From positions 62,001-126,000 of the forward strand of contig NZ_JAAMQI010000001.1 in the NCBI RefSeq assembly GCF_013523165.1: a DNA stretch of 64,000 bases, written 5' to 3'. The notes under the pieces were generated by a model. It made no database searches and was not told where the DNA came from. It saw nothing but the letters and a program-made list of their open reading frames with translations. This DNA is from Pseudomonas entomophila. Lineage in GTDB: Bacteria; Pseudomonadota; Gammaproteobacteria; Pseudomonadales; Pseudomonadaceae. Position numbers and translations under genes: made by a program. Shown here piece by piece: positions 45,784 through 57,900 of this stretch (positions are counted from its first letter, which is position 1; every line of letters begins with the position of its first letter).

Positions 45784-45860
45784 TGCGATACACATCATTT
45801 CATGAAGTTTCGATATGCCAGGGTGTATCGAGTGGGTGTCAAACAGTACGGCCGTCTTTA

Positions 45861-46118
45861 TCAGCCGTTGGAACAACCATTGCCCATGACTTGATATTCG
45901 AGGACATGACGATGCCCACCGGAATCTTCATAGGTCATGCGCGTGGGTACCACCGCGCAGACGTTTGGAATCGGGCTCATCGACAGCACTCGCGCGATGT
46001 CCAGCGGTTCGTTGTAGTGATAGTGCTCGACCGGAATCTGCCCAGTGGTCGTCGGTGCCTCATCGGCCATCGCCGCGGCGCACACACCACTCAGCATCAA
46101 CACCAGTAACGCTTTCAT
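45861..46118 (-). CDS. DUF2790 family small secreted protein
   Basis: An 85-residue protein with signal peptide MKALLVLMLSGVCAAAMA and the DUF2790 pattern in the mature part (VEHYHYNEPLDIARVLSMSPIPNVCAVVPTRMTYEDSGG...VLEYQVMGNGC), including two cysteines that could form a disulfide. Family proteins are common in Pseudomonas and without known role. ATG at 46118 gives the signal sequence. It is separated from phhA by a palindrome. Confidence 0.85.
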   Translation of the reverse strand: MKALLVLMLSGVCAAAMADEAPTTTGQIPVEHYHYNEPLDIARVLSMSPIPNVCAVVPTRMTYEDSGGHRHVLEYQVMGNGCSNG

Positions 46119-46522
46119 CTTCGTTTCACCTGTTCGAGGTCGTAGGAGGGCGCGCGGTCGCCAAGGCGCCGCGTGATAAAGCCCGTTTTGCACATGAGGC
46201 ATGTGATCGTCATCCCGATCGCCCGCGTGGAGGCGAGAACGTTACCGTTCATGAGGGGATGCAACATGCGGAGTGTCAGCGGCGTTTCATGCCGTCGAGA
46301 GAAAGTCTAATGACGCCATGAACGAAGAAACAGCGCCACTTTTGATAAAGTCTTTTGCAACTTTGCGCACACCTGCCAGGTGCACGGCTACATGCGCCGT
46401 GATCGACAGCCGAGGCGCCGGGCAGGCGTGGCCGGTTACTACCAATGTCGAATGGTCGGCCGCGCTGCGCTACAGTTACAAACGGTCCCATACAAAAACA
46501 ACGATGACACCGAGGTAACAAG
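46119..46522. promoter_or_regulatory. Intergenic region between DUF2790 gene and acs
   Basis: A 404-nt divergent region that must hold both promoters. It contains an imperfect palindrome GAACGTTACCGTTC (46237-46250), which would fit a regulator site, and AT-rich stretches near 46336-46365. No convincing -35/-10 pair was picked out. An in-frame short ORF beginning MNEETAPLL has no ribosome-binding site. Confidence 0.35.
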
Positions 46523-48478
<1,956 letters not shown>

Positions 48479-49007
48479 TGGCCTGACCCCTGTCGCTCCG
48501 AGGTGCCGGACACCCTGTCCGGCCCCTCAGGGCACCGGAAGCCGGCTTGCCCTCGTCCTGCCGGACCATCGGATGCCCAACCCCCCGTGCTTGCACGCCT
48601 GTCCTCCATGCAGTATCACCGAGCCCTGCACCCCGGCGAAGCCTTTGGAAACGTCCAGGCGCCCGGCGGGTGCACAGGCCCGCGACTTTATCGCCAATCA
48701 CATCCGGACTTGCCGTAGCACAAGGGTTTGCGAATAATAGGCCCGCTTATTGCTTGAGTACTGGGTTGGATTCCATCGCTTCTGCACATGCGTCAGAGGT
48801 TGTCAATAGAGCTGGATGCCGTTTTTGGTGCTTTTGTAAGTAGTTGTCGCTTTAAAGAAATTTCGACGACTCGCCTGCCGTTAGAATGCCAGCCACACGC
48901 TCGTGACCAGGATCCGTTCCTGACGCCGAGTGGCTCGCATTGTCACCCTTCGCCTAGCGGGCAGTAGTACCCCTGCCTTTTGTTGCCTGTACCGATGGAG
49001 CTACCCG
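48479..49007 (+). promoter_or_regulatory. Region between acsA and the aot operon with an ArgR half-site
   Basis: A 529-nt gap. At its left end GCCGGAC-ACCCT-GTCCGGC (48505-48523) is a hairpin without T-run, a weak terminator for acsA. At 48845-48860 TGTCGCTTTAAAGAAA fits the pseudomonad ArgR consensus TGTCGC-N8-AA exactly. TAGAAT at 48882-48887 is a plausible -10. No gene is present. Confidence 0.6.
48845..48860 (+). promoter_or_regulatory. ArgR-binding half-site upstream of aotJ
   Basis: TGTCGC, eight bases, then AA, as reported for ArgR sites in P. aeruginosa. It is placed about 35 bp upstream of the likely -10 and 148 bp before aotJ. ArgR usually binds two such half-sites; only one clear match is seen. 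Confidence 0.6.
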
Positions 49008-49808
49008 ATGAAGAAACTCGCACTGCTTGGCGCCCTGGCGCTGTCCGCGTTTTCCCTGGTATCGCTGGCCGATGAAAAACCGCTGAAGATCGGCATCGAG
49101 GCCGCTTACCCACCGTTCGCCTTCAAGCAGCCCGACGGCAGCCTGGCAGGCTTCGACTACGATATCGGCAACGCCTTGTGCGAACAGCTCAAGGCCAAGT
49201 GCACCTGGGTCGAGCAAGAGTTCGACGGCCTGATCCCTGCGCTCAAGGTGCGCAAGATCGACGCCATCCTGTCCTCGATGTCCATCACCGAAGACCGCAA
49301 GAAGTCCGTGGACTTCACCAAGCGCTACTACCTCACGCCTGCACGCCTGGTGATGAAGGACGGCACTGCCGTGAGCGAAGACCTGCATGAGCTGTCGGGC
49401 AAGAAGATCGGCGTGCAGCGTGGCTCCATCCACGACCGTTTCGCCAAGGAAGTGCTCGCGGCCAAGGGCGCGACCGTGGTGCCCTATGGCACCCAGAACG
49501 AAATCTACCTGGACGTCGCTGCCGGCCGGCTCGACGGCACCGTCGCCGACGCCACCCTGCTGGAAGACGGCTTCCTCAAGACCGACTCGGGCAAGGGTTA
49601 TGCCTTCGTCGGTCCGGCCTTCACCGACGCCAAGTACTTCGGTGATGGCATCGGTATCGCCGTGCGCAAGGGCGACGACGCCAACCGCGCACGCCTGAAC
49701 GGTGCCATCGACGCCATTCGCGCCAACGGCAAGTACAAGGCCATCCAGGACAAGTACTTCAACTTCGACATCTACGGTCCGGACGACAAGGCCCAGGCCG
49801 CGCACTAA
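49008..49808 (+). CDS. aotJ: Arginine/ornithine ABC importer, periplasmic binding protein AotJ
   Basis: A 266-residue periplasmic protein with signal peptide [21 protein letters not shown] and the amino-acid-binding family motifs [45 protein letters not shown] and [10 protein letters not shown]. It captures arginine or ornithine for the AotQM-P importer. First gene of the operon, followed by a hairpin at 49827-49867. The start ATG at 49008 is the only one giving a signal peptide. Confidence 0.93.
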   Translation: MKKLALLGALALSAFSLVSLADEKPLKIGIEAAYPPFAFKQPDGSLAGFDYDIGNALCEQLKAKCTWVEQEFDGLIPALKVRKIDAILSSMSITEDRKKSVDFTKRYYLTPARLVMKDGTAVSEDLHELSGKKIGVQRGSIHDRFAKEVLAAKGATVVPYGTQNEIYLDVAAGRLDGTVADATLLEDGFLKTDSGKGYAFVGPAFTDAKYFGDGIGIAVRKGDDANRARLNGAIDAIRANGKYKAIQDKYFNFDIYGPDDKAQAAH

Positions 49809-49826
49809 CCACGCGCTACATCCTGC

Positions 49827-49867
49827 AATGGTGCAAACGGCGGCGCGCTGCGGTTTGCACCATTTTT
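49827..49867 (+). terminator. Terminator/attenuator hairpin between aotJ and aotQ
   Basis: AATGGTGCAAAC and GTTTGCACCATT form a perfect 12-bp stem with a GC-rich loop, followed by TTTTT. It lies just after aotJ. Such hairpins protect the binding-protein mRNA and lower expression of the permeases. Confidence 0.85.
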
Positions 49868-49892
49868 CATTTTCAAGGTCGAGGACCTCATC

Positions 49893-50582
49893 ATGTTGAA
49901 AGGCTACGGGGCAGTCATCCTCGACGGAGCCTGGCTGACGCTGCAGCTTGCGCTGTCCTCCATGGCGTTGGCCATCGTGCTAGGCCTCATCGGCGTCGCC
50001 CTGCGCCTGTCGCCGGTGCGCTGGCTTGCCTGGCTGGGCGATGTGTATTCCACGGTGGTGCGCGGCATCCCGGACCTGGTGCTGATCCTGCTGATCTTCT
50101 ACGGTGGGCAAGACGTCATCAACCGCGTGGCGCCCTTGGTGGGCTACGACGATTACATCGACATCAACCCCATGGTCGCCGGCATCGCTACCCTGGGCTT
50201 CATCTTCGGCGCCTACCTGTCGGAAACCTTCCGCGGTGCGTTTCTCGGCATTCCCAAGGGGCAGGCCGAGGCTGGCGCGGCCTATGGCATGAGCCCCCGC
50301 CAGGTGTTCTTCCGCATCATGGTGCCGCAGATGGTGCGCCTGGCCATACCGGGCTTCACCAACAACTGGCTGGTGCTGACCAAGGCCACTGCGCTGATCT
50401 CGATCGTCGGCCTGCAGGACATGATGTTCAAGGCCAAGCAGGCGGCCGACGCCACGCGCGAGCCGTTCACCTTCTTCCTGGCCGTGGCGGCGCTGTACCT
50501 GGTGATCACCAGCGTCTCGCTGCTGGCCCTCAAGCAACTGGAGAAACGTTACTCGGTGGGCGTCAAGGTGGCTGAACTATGA
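49893..50582 (+). CDS. aotQ: Arginine/ornithine ABC importer permease AotQ
   Basis: A 229-residue inner-membrane permease of the amino-acid importer HisQ type, with about five transmembrane helices and the EAA loop GQAEAGAAYGMSPRQVFFRIMVPQ. It pairs with AotM as the channel. It overlaps aotM by 4 nt. The ATG at 49893 follows CGAGGAC. Confidence 0.92.
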   Translation: MLKGYGAVILDGAWLTLQLALSSMALAIVLGLIGVALRLSPVRWLAWLGDVYSTVVRGIPDLVLILLIFYGGQDVINRVAPLVGYDDYIDINPMVAGIATLGFIFGAYLSETFRGAFLGIPKGQAEAGAAYGMSPRQVFFRIMVPQMVRLAIPGFTNNWLVLTKATALISIVGLQDMMFKAKQAADATREPFTFFLAVAALYLVITSVSLLALKQLEKRYSVGVKVAEL

Positions 50583-51277
50583 TCTTCGACTATTCCACGG
50601 TCTGGGAAGCCATGCCGCTCTACCTCGGCGGCTTGCTGACCACGCTCAAGCTGCTGGGCATTTCGCTGTTCTTCGGCCTGCTGGCGGCGATTCCGCTGGG
50701 CCTGATGCGGGTGTCGAAGCGCCCACTGGTCAATGCCCCTGCCTGGCTCTACACCTACGTGATCCGTGGCACGCCGATGCTGGTGCAGCTGTTCCTGATC
50801 TACTATGGCCTGGCCCAGTTCGAAGCCGTGCGCGACAGCCTGTTCTGGCCCTGGCTGTCGAGCGCGACGTTCTGCGCCTGCCTGGCCTTCGCCATCAACA
50901 CCAGCGCCTACACTGCCGAGATCATCGCCGGCAGCCTGAAAGCCACGCCAGCGGGCGAAATCGAGGCGGCCAAGGCCATGGGCATGTCGCGTGCCAAGAT
51001 GTACCGGCGCATCCTGCTGCCCTCGGCGCTGCGCCGGGCACTGCCGCAGTACAGCAACGAAGTGATCATGATGCTGCAGACTACCAGCCTGGCTTCCATC
51101 GTCACGCTGATCGACATCACCGGCGCGGCCCGTACGGTCAACGCCCAGTACTACCTGCCTTTCGAGGCCTACATCACGGCGGGCGTGTTCTACCTGTGCC
51201 TGACCTTCATCCTGGTACGCCTGTTCAAGCTGGCCGAACGCCGTTGGCTCGGCTACCTGGCGCCACGCAAGCACTGA
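50579..51277 (+). CDS. aotM: Arginine/ornithine ABC importer permease AotM
   Basis: A 232-residue permease of the HisM type: start MIFDYSTVWEAMPLYLGGLLTTLKLLG, YVIRGTPMLVQLFLIYYGL, and EAA loop GEIEAAKAMGMSRAKMYRRILLPSALRRALPQYSNEVI. It overlaps aotQ by 4 nt and is followed 21 nt later by the ATPase gene. In P. aeruginosa an extra gene, aotO, stands here; it is absent. Confidence 0.92.
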   Translation: MIFDYSTVWEAMPLYLGGLLTTLKLLGISLFFGLLAAIPLGLMRVSKRPLVNAPAWLYTYVIRGTPMLVQLFLIYYGLAQFEAVRDSLFWPWLSSATFCACLAFAINTSAYTAEIIAGSLKATPAGEIEAAKAMGMSRAKMYRRILLPSALRRALPQYSNEVIMMLQTTSLASIVTLIDITGAARTVNAQYYLPFEAYITAGVFYLCLTFILVRLFKLAERRWLGYLAPRKH

Positions 51278-51298
51278 CGCTCTGTGAGATCCGAACGC

Positions 51299-52063
51299 AT
51301 GTACAAACTCCAAGTCCAAGACCTGCACAAGCGCTATGGCAGCCACGAGGTGCTCAAAGGCGTATCGCTGGCCGCCAAGGCCGGGGACGTGATCAGCATC
51401 ATCGGCTCCAGCGGTTCGGGCAAGTCGACCTTCCTGCGCTGCATCAACCTGCTCGAGCAGCCCCACGCCGGGCAGATCCTGCTCAATGGCGAACAGCTCA
51501 AGCTGGTGGCCGGCAAGGACGGCGCCCTGCACGCGGCCGAGCCCAGGCAGCTGCAGCGCCTGCGCTCGCGCCTGGCGATGGTGTTCCAGCACTTCAACCT
51601 GTGGGCCCACATGACCGCGCTGGAGAACATCATCGAGGCGCCGGTGCACGTGCTGGGCGTCAGTCGCAAGGAAGCGCTGGAAAAGGCCGAACACTACCTG
51701 GCCAAGGTTGGCGTCGCGCACCGCAAGGACGCCTACCCTGGGCACATGTCGGGTGGCGAGCAGCAGCGGGTGGCGATCGCCCGGGCGCTGGCGATGGAGC
51801 CGGAGGTCATGCTGTTCGACGAGCCGACCTCGGCGCTCGACCCCGAGCTGGTCGGCGATGTGCTCAAGGTCATGCAGTCGCTGGCCCAGGAAGGCCGTAC
51901 CATGGTCGTGGTCACCCACGAAATGGGTTTCGCGCGGGAGGTGTCCAACCAGTTGATCTTCCTGCACAAAGGCCTGGTGGAAGAAACCGGCCACCCGCGT
52001 GAGGTGCTGGCCAATCCTCGGTCCGAACGCCTCAAGCAGTTTCTTTCTGGCAGCTTGAAGTAG
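51299..52063 (+). CDS. aotP: Arginine/ornithine ABC importer ATPase AotP
   Basis: A 254-residue ATPase of the amino-acid importer class: Walker [11 protein letters not shown]-loop VFQHFNLW, signature [15 protein letters not shown], Walker [15 protein letters not shown] and switch [13 protein letters not shown]. It powers AotJ-dependent import through AotQM. The ATG at 51299 is chosen; a GTG five codons earlier is possible. The regulator gene follows 106 nt later. Confidence 0.94.
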   Translation: MYKLQVQDLHKRYGSHEVLKGVSLAAKAGDVISIIGSSGSGKSTFLRCINLLEQPHAGQILLNGEQLKLVAGKDGALHAAEPRQLQRLRSRLAMVFQHFNLWAHMTALENIIEAPVHVLGVSRKEALEKAEHYLAKVGVAHRKDAYPGHMSGGEQQRVAIARALAMEPEVMLFDEPTSALDPELVGDVLKVMQSLAQEGRTMVVVTHEMGFAREVSNQLIFLHKGLVEETGHPREVLANPRSERLKQFLSGSLK

Positions 52064-52169
52064 ATACTGCGAGCATGCACCATCCCAGGGCATGCCGCAC
52101 TGCCGCGCGTGTCTGGCGCTGCCACGGCAGCGCCACCGACTCGATCGACCTCAGGTTTCGGACCCCCCT

Positions 52170-53150
52170 ATGACCCACCCGCGAATCGGCTTTCTGACCT
52201 GGCCCAGCACCCGTGCATCGACCCTGGCCCTGGCCGAGGATGTCTTGCTCGGCGCGCGCCGCCTGCAGCCGGAGTTGGCCTACGAGCTGGTGTTCCTTCA
52301 GGCCGAGCCGCCAGAGGAGGGCGCTTGGCGCTTGCCAGGTACGTCCTGGGCCGGCCGCCTGGACGGGCTGCAGAAGCTGTTTCTGGTGGCCGACGAGCCG
52401 CCGCAGAACGTCAGCACGGCACTGGCCGGCGCGCTGCGCCAGGTGGCGCGCAGCGGTTGCCTGATCGGCGGGCTGTCCGCCGGTGTCTACCCCCTGGCGT
52501 CGCTGGGCCTGCTCGATGGCTACCGCGCCGCCGTCCACTGGCGCTGGCAGGATGACTTCGCCGAGCGCTTCCCCAAGGTGATCGCCACCAGTCACCTGTT
52601 CGACTGGGACCGGGATCGCCTGACCGCCTGTGGCGGCCTGTCGGTGGTCGACCTGATGCTGGCGGTGCTGGCGCGCGACCATGGCGCCGAACTGGCCGGC
52701 GCGGTCTCCGAAGAGCTGGTGGTCGAGCGCATCCGTGAGGGAGGCGAGCGCCAGCGCATCCCGCTGCAGAACCGCCTGGGGTCGAGCCACCCCAAGCTGA
52801 CCCAGGCGGTGGTGCTGATGGAGGCCAACATCGAAGAGCCGTTGACCACCGACGAGATCGCCCAGCACGTCTGCGTGTCCCGACGTCAGCTCGAACGCAT
52901 CTTCAAGCAGTACCTCAATCGCGTGCCCAGCCAGTACTACCTCGAACTGCGCCTGAACAAGGCGCGGCAGATGCTGTTGCAGACCAGCAAGTCCATCATC
53001 CAGATCGGCCTGTCCTGCGGGTTCTCCTCCGGGCCGCACTTCTCCAGCGCCTACCGCAACTTCTTCGGCGCCACGCCGCGTGAAGACCGCAACCAGCGGC
53101 GCAGCGCCAGCCCCTTCGAACTGAGCGCGGGCCCTGGCGAACGCAGCTGA
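52170..53150 (+). CDS. argR: Arginine regulator ArgR (AraC family)
   Basis: A 326-residue regulator: an N-terminal DJ-1/PfpI-like (amidotransferase-fold) effector domain (RIGFLTWPSTRASTLALAEDVLLGARRL, SGCLIGGLSAGVYPLASLGLLDG) and a C-terminal AraC double HTH (about 215-310, EEPLTTDEIAQHVCVSRRQLERIFKQYLNRVPSQYYLELRLNKARQML). In P. aeruginosa ArgR binds arginine, controls arginine catabolism and autoregulates the aot operon. Its place right after aotP and the half-site upstream of aotJ support the same role here. Confidence 0.93.
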   Translation: MTHPRIGFLTWPSTRASTLALAEDVLLGARRLQPELAYELVFLQAEPPEEGAWRLPGTSWAGRLDGLQKLFLVADEPPQNVSTALAGALRQVARSGCLIGGLSAGVYPLASLGLLDGYRAAVHWRWQDDFAERFPKVIATSHLFDWDRDRLTACGGLSVVDLMLAVLARDHGAELAGAVSEELVVERIREGGERQRIPLQNRLGSSHPKLTQAVVLMEANIEEPLTTDEIAQHVCVSRRQLERIFKQYLNRVPSQYYLELRLNKARQMLLQTSKSIIQIGLSCGFSSGPHFSSAYRNFFGATPREDRNQRRSASPFELSAGPGERS

Positions 53151-53222
53151 CGTCATCGCGTTGAACGCGCCGAGGGGACGTCGGTCTGCCTATAATGCGT
53201 GCTTTTCTTCTGGTGAACGCTG

Positions 53223-53585
53223 ATGACGACGCTTGCTGATACGCTGCACGACTGCGACATGCTCCTGATCGATGGGCTGCATGCCTTCGATTTCATGTTC
53301 GACGATCAGGGGCTGAAGGTCGAATGCATGGACGGCCGCGAGCGCAAGCATTGGCATTTCACGCCCGAACAGGTCCAGGCAGCGACTGGGCAGGGCACCG
53401 ATTGGCGGCTGTCCGATGCTCATGGCGAGCACAGCCTGGTCTGCATGAGCGCCTTGCGCGCCTGGGAAGAAGATGAAGATGAACCGCACCCTCATGACCT
53501 TTCTGACGGTGAGCCTGATGAGCCTGAATCTGCAAGCGAACGCCGCGACCCTGGTGGTCGGCGGCTATACCCAGGGCAAGAATGA
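53223..53585 (+). CDS. DUF5629-like small acidic protein overlapping the lactonase gene
   Basis: A 120-residue ORF (MTTLADTLHDCDMLLIDGLHAFDFMFDD...) that resembles a small family annotated DUF5629 in pseudomonads, as I recall. The body (to about residue 85, LVCMSALRAWEEDEDE) is a compact domain; the last 35 residues are low-complexity and overlap the signal-peptide region of the next gene in another frame, 107 nt in all. Either the overlap is real or the tail is a read-through extension after a stop lost to mutation. No function is known. Confidence 0.7.
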   Translation: MTTLADTLHDCDMLLIDGLHAFDFMFDDQGLKVECMDGRERKHWHFTPEQVQAATGQGTDWRLSDAHGEHSLVCMSALRAWEEDEDEPHPHDLSDGEPDEPESASERRDPGGRRLYPGQE

Positions 53586-54615
53586 AGGCCTCTATCGCTA
53601 TGCCTTCGACAGCCGCACGGGCCTGATCGATACCCAGGCGCTGCAGGTGCTCAAGACGCCCAACCCCTCCTGGCTGGTGATGTCCGAAGACCAGCGCCTG
53701 CTCTTTGCGGTCAACGAAGTGGGCGATGGGCAGGGCAGTGTCAGCAGTTTCTCCATCGATGAACGCGGCGCCCTCGCGCCGCTCAACGACGTGCCCAGCC
53801 AGGGCGACGAGCCGACCCACGCCAGCCTGAGCCAGGACCAGCGCTACCTGCTGGTGGCCAACTATTCTGCGGACGACGTGCCCGGTGGCAGCCTGGTGGC
53901 CGTGCCCGTCGGCCGTGACGGCACGCTGCAACCGGTGACCCAGCAACACCGACACGCGCCGAGCCAGGTGGACCCTGAACGGCAGGCCGGGCCTCACGTG
54001 CATTCGGCGGTGTTCTCCCCGGATGGGCTCTACCTGTACGCCAGTGACCTGGGCGCCGACAAAGTGTTCATTTACCACTACGACAGCGCCAACCCCGGGC
54101 AACCCCTGCGCCCGGCGCAACCGGCTGCCGTGAGCCTGCCGCCGGGCAGTGGCCCGCGTCACCTGGCCTTCGACGCCAAGGGCGAACATGCCTACCTGAC
54201 CTTGGAGATGAGTGGCGAGGTGGTGATGTTCGACGTGGCCGAGGGCCAGTTGGTCGAACGCCAGCGCCTGCCACTGACCTCTCGACGCGAGCAGCAGGCC
54301 AGGGCGGCGGGCGGGTTGCATCTGTCGCCGGACGGCCGTTTCCTGTACGTGAGCAACCGTGGCACCTGCAACGAGATCGTGGTGTTCGCCGTGACGCCGG
54401 AAACAGGCCGCCTGACGCCCCTCCAGCACCGCGCCAGCGAAGGGCGCGAACCTCGGGAGTTCCGGATCGACCCGAGCGGCGACTTCCTGCTGGTGGCCAA
54501 CCAGAAGAGCGACCGCATCGTGGTGATCAAGCGCGATCCGCGCAGTGGGTTGTTGGGCGAGACGGTGCAGGTGGTGGAGCATGGTGCACCGTCGGACTTT
54601 GCGTTCATCCAGTAA
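53479..54615 (+). CDS. Secreted lactonase, 7-bladed beta-propeller (6-phosphogluconolactonase-like)
   Basis: A 378-residue protein: signal peptide MNRTLMTFLTVSLMSLNLQANA, then a beta-propeller of the YbhE/Pgl type (ATLVVGGYTQGKNEGLYRYAFD, HVHSAVFSPDGLYLYASDLGADKVFIYHYD, GPRHLAFDAKGEHAYLTLEMSGEVVMF). Cytoplasmic members hydrolyse 6-phosphogluconolactone; this one is exported, so its substrate is probably a different lactone. ATG at 53479 has GGGAAG at nine bases; an ATG two codons earlier is possible. It overlaps the preceding gene out of frame. Confidence 0.85.
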   Translation: MNRTLMTFLTVSLMSLNLQANAATLVVGGYTQGKNEGLYRYAFDSRTGLIDTQALQVLKTPNPSWLVMSEDQRLLFAVNEVGDGQGSVSSFSIDERGALAPLNDVPSQGDEPTHASLSQDQRYLLVANYSADDVPGGSLVAVPVGRDGTLQPVTQQHRHAPSQVDPERQAGPHVHSAVFSPDGLYLYASDLGADKVFIYHYDSANPGQPLRPAQPAAVSLPPGSGPRHLAFDAKGEHAYLTLEMSGEVVMFDVAEGQLVERQRLPLTSRREQQARAAGGLHLSPDGRFLYVSNRGTCNEIVVFAVTPETGRLTPLQHRASEGREPREFRIDPSGDFLLVANQKSDRIVVIKRDPRSGLLGETVQVVEHGAPSDFAFIQ

Positions 54616-54988
54616 GGCGAACAAGACGCCGAGTGCCTGCGATTCTGAAAGGAAGTGCCCGCGCGCAAGGGCGCCTGTTCGTAGTCCACAGCAATGAGGG
54701 CAGGCTTGCCTGTGCAGGGCCAACCCCCATCGCTGGCAAGCCAGCTTCCACTGGTCCCCGTTCCAGGCAACTGCCTGGTATCAGCCTACTGACCGGACCC
54801 TGTGGGAGCGGGCTTGCCCGCGATTGCAGGCGGCGCTTGACCGGGCCTTATCGCTGGCAAGCCAGCACCCACTGGTCCCTGTTCCAGGCAACTGCCTGGT
54901 ACCAGCCATGAGCTCCACCACCTTGTGAGCAACTGTCTTACAGGCGGCGTCGTGTCGCTGAACCGGGCAGGCGATTGCATGGCCCTGC
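54616..54988. other. 373-nt intergenic region of REP and direct repeats
   Basis: The gap between the lactonase gene and sbcC is almost filled by repeats: two 58-bp direct repeats and a REP between them. No promoter or gene is evident. Confidence 0.6.
54729..54907. repeat. Pair of 58-bp direct repeats flanking a REP element
   Basis: Copies at 54729-54786 and 54850-54907 begin ATCGCTGGCAAGCCAGC, differ at about five positions and contain the hairpin CCAGGC-AACT-GCCTGG. The 63-bp interval contains TGTGGGAGCGGGCTTGCCCG, a standard REP. Confidence 0.85.
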
Positions 54989-57900
54989 CTAACCCACCAC
55001 CTCCACCTTGCTCAACCCATTCCCCTGACGCTGCACCTGGATCTGCACCGGGATGCGCTCGTGCATCTCTTGCACATGGGAGATCACCGCCACCTTGCGA
55101 CCCTGGGCCTGCAGGCCATCCAGCGCGTCCATGGCCAGTTGCAGCGATTCCGGGTCGAGGCTGCCGAAGCCTTCGTCGATGAACAATGACTCGATGCGCA
55201 GGGTGCTCGACGCCATCGATGCCAGGCCCAGGGCCAGGGCCAACGAGACCAGGAAGGTCTCGCCACCGGACAGCGAGTGCACCGACCGCAGCTCGTCCCC
55301 CATTTCGGTGTCCAGCACCAGCAGGCCCAACGCACTGCCGCCGCGCTTGAGGCGGTAGCGACGGGCCAGTTGGCGCAGCTGACTGTTGGCATGGTGCAGC
55401 AGCAGGTCGAGGTTGTAGCCCTGGGCAAACTTGCGGAAGGTGTCGCCCGTGGCCGACCCGATGAGCGCATTCACGCGTGCCCAGCGCTGCCAGTGCTGGT
55501 ACGCGGTGTCGATGTCGGTCGCCAGCGCGCGATAAGCGTCGCGGCGACGGTCGTCGTCGGCCTGGCGCGCACGCAGTTCGGCGCAGTGCTGCTCGTGTTC
55601 GGCGATCTGCGGGTGCAGGACCTGAAGCGTCTGCTCCAGGGCATCGGCGGGCAGGGCGGTGTCGTCGGCCAGCGCCATGTGCTGCTGTATGCGCGCCTCG
55701 CGTTCGGTGAGCAGGATGCGCGCCTGGTGCAGGCGCGTGTCTGCCGCAGAAAGCGACTGACGCCAGTGGTCGCGTTGTGTGTCATCCACCGCCAGCAACC
55801 GCTCGAGCTGATCGTCGCTCACTTGCGGGTGGCCCGCTCGCCACTGCGCGACCTGGGTCTGGAGTGCCTGGCGCTCTTCGGCCAGGGCGGCTTCGCGCGC
55901 GCCATCGGCCTTGATCTCGCCTGCCAGCGCCACCTGCTGCTCGCGCAGTCGCTGGACCTGCTGATTGGCCTCGGTCTCGGCCAGACGAGCCTGCGCCAAG
56001 GCGTGTTCCACCTGCGCCTGCCACTGCTCGGCGCTGGCATGCGAACCCAGCAGGTCGGTCAGCGCCTGCTGTGCCTGGTGCCGTTGCGCCTCGAGCGCCG
56101 TGCACTGGTCGCGCACCTCGCGCAGACGCACCTGGCCGGCGTGCTGCTCGTTGCGCAACGGGTCGAGTCGCGCTTGTCGTGCCTGCTGCTCCTGGTGCTC
56201 TTCGCGGTACTGCGCCTGTTGCTGCACACGCAGGCCGACCTGTTGATCGAGCGTCAGGAAGGCCTGGGCGGCATTGTCCTTGAGCGCCTGCAGCAGCGCT
56301 GCCGGCATGACCGGGGCGAACGCCGCCAGGGCCTGGTCCAGGCGCTGCCGATCGTCTTCCAGCGCCTGGCGCTGCTGCTCGAGCTGACGTTCGGCCTGCT
56401 GGCGCGCCTCGAGCGCAGCCTGCACCTGCTCGTTCAGCACGACGGCCTGGCGCTGCACATCATGTAACAGCGCCTGGCGGGCTTCGTCGCGGCCGATGTC
56501 CTGCTCCAGGCGGCGCTGTTGCAGGGCCAGCCAGGCCGTGCGGGCCGGTGGGTCCTGGGTGTCGAGGGTGGGCCAGAGCGGGTCCGCCGCCAGCTGCTCG
56601 ACCAGCGGCTGCAACTGCGCGCGCAACTGGTCCTGCTGGTGCTGATACGCCTTGATCTGCCCGTTGAGCACGCCGACGCTCAAGCGCAGGTCGTCGAGCC
56701 GGGCCTTGAGCCGATCGACCTGCTCCTGGGCTTGCCGCTCTTCGGCCTGGTCATGTGCGCCCAGGCTTTCCAGCAGCGCCTCAGGCCGATGATAAGGGTG
56801 TTCGGCACTGCCGCAGACCGGGCAGGGCTGGTCATCCTGCAACTGCGCGCGCAGCTGTTCGACGCTGGCCGTGCGGGCCAGGCGCTGACGTTCCAGCAGT
56901 TGGCGCGTCAACGTCAGGGCCTGCTCGGCCGTGTCCAGCTCGGCCTTGGCGGCAAGCCCCTCGGTGACCTGTTGCTGGCGTGTCTGTAGCGCGTCGGCCT
57001 GGCGCTGCTGCAGCGCGGTCAGGTCCTGCTCCAGCTCCTGCTGGCGGGCATGAACGCGCGCTGCGGCTTCGACCGTGCGCAGCTGTCGTCGATTGTCCTG
57101 CAGCAACGGGCCCAGCAGGTCCAGTTGCTCGCCCAACGCCTGCGGTTCAACGTCCGCCTCGCTGAACAGCAACGTCCGCGCCTGCTGTCTCGTGCTTACG
57201 TCCTGGGTCGCCTGCTCGACGGTGCGTTGCAGGGCAGGCAGTTCGGCGCGCCCCTGGGTCAGGCGCGTGTCGATCTGCAACAGCTGCTGGAGCTGGGCGC
57301 GATAGGCATGCCAGGCGGTGCTCAGTCCCTCCAGCTCGGTGCTGTGCGCCAGGGCCGCCTCGATCGTCGCCAGGTGGTCGAGGCTGCGCTGCTGCTGGGC
57401 CTGCAACTGATCGAGCTGCTGCTGTCCCTGGCGAACGGCCTGATCGGCCTGTTCGACAGCCGTGGTCAGGCGAGCCTGCTCCTCGGCCAGGCGCTGCAGG
57501 TGATCGTGTGCCGCATAGGCGCGGCGCAAGGCAGGGCCTGCGTCCGTCACCTGGGCCTGGGCCTGTTGCACGGCCAGGTGGGCCGCCTGGACGGCCTCGC
57601 GCTGCTGGGCGACATGCGCCTCCAGCGTTTGCTGCTCCTGCTGCCGGGCGGTCGAGGCGGCCTGCAAGGACGTCAGCTCGGCCTGGACCGCCTGCTGACG
57701 CTGGAACAGATGACGCTGGGGGGCGAGCTGCTCGAGCCACAGCACGTCCTGGCGCTGCGCCTCCAGGGCATCGGCAGCCTGTTCGGCCTCGCGCAGTGCC
57801 TCGGCAGCGCTCGCGCATTGGTCGCGCAGGCGCTGCTGCTCGGCCAACCAGACCCGCTGCGCCTCCAGTTGCCGCTGCCGCGCCTGGTGGGCCTGCAAGT

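Noticed and set aside
46318..46518. A short frame MNEETAPLL... between the DUF2790 gene and acsA
   Set aside because: No ribosome-binding site, mixed composition, and it ends inside the acsA leader.
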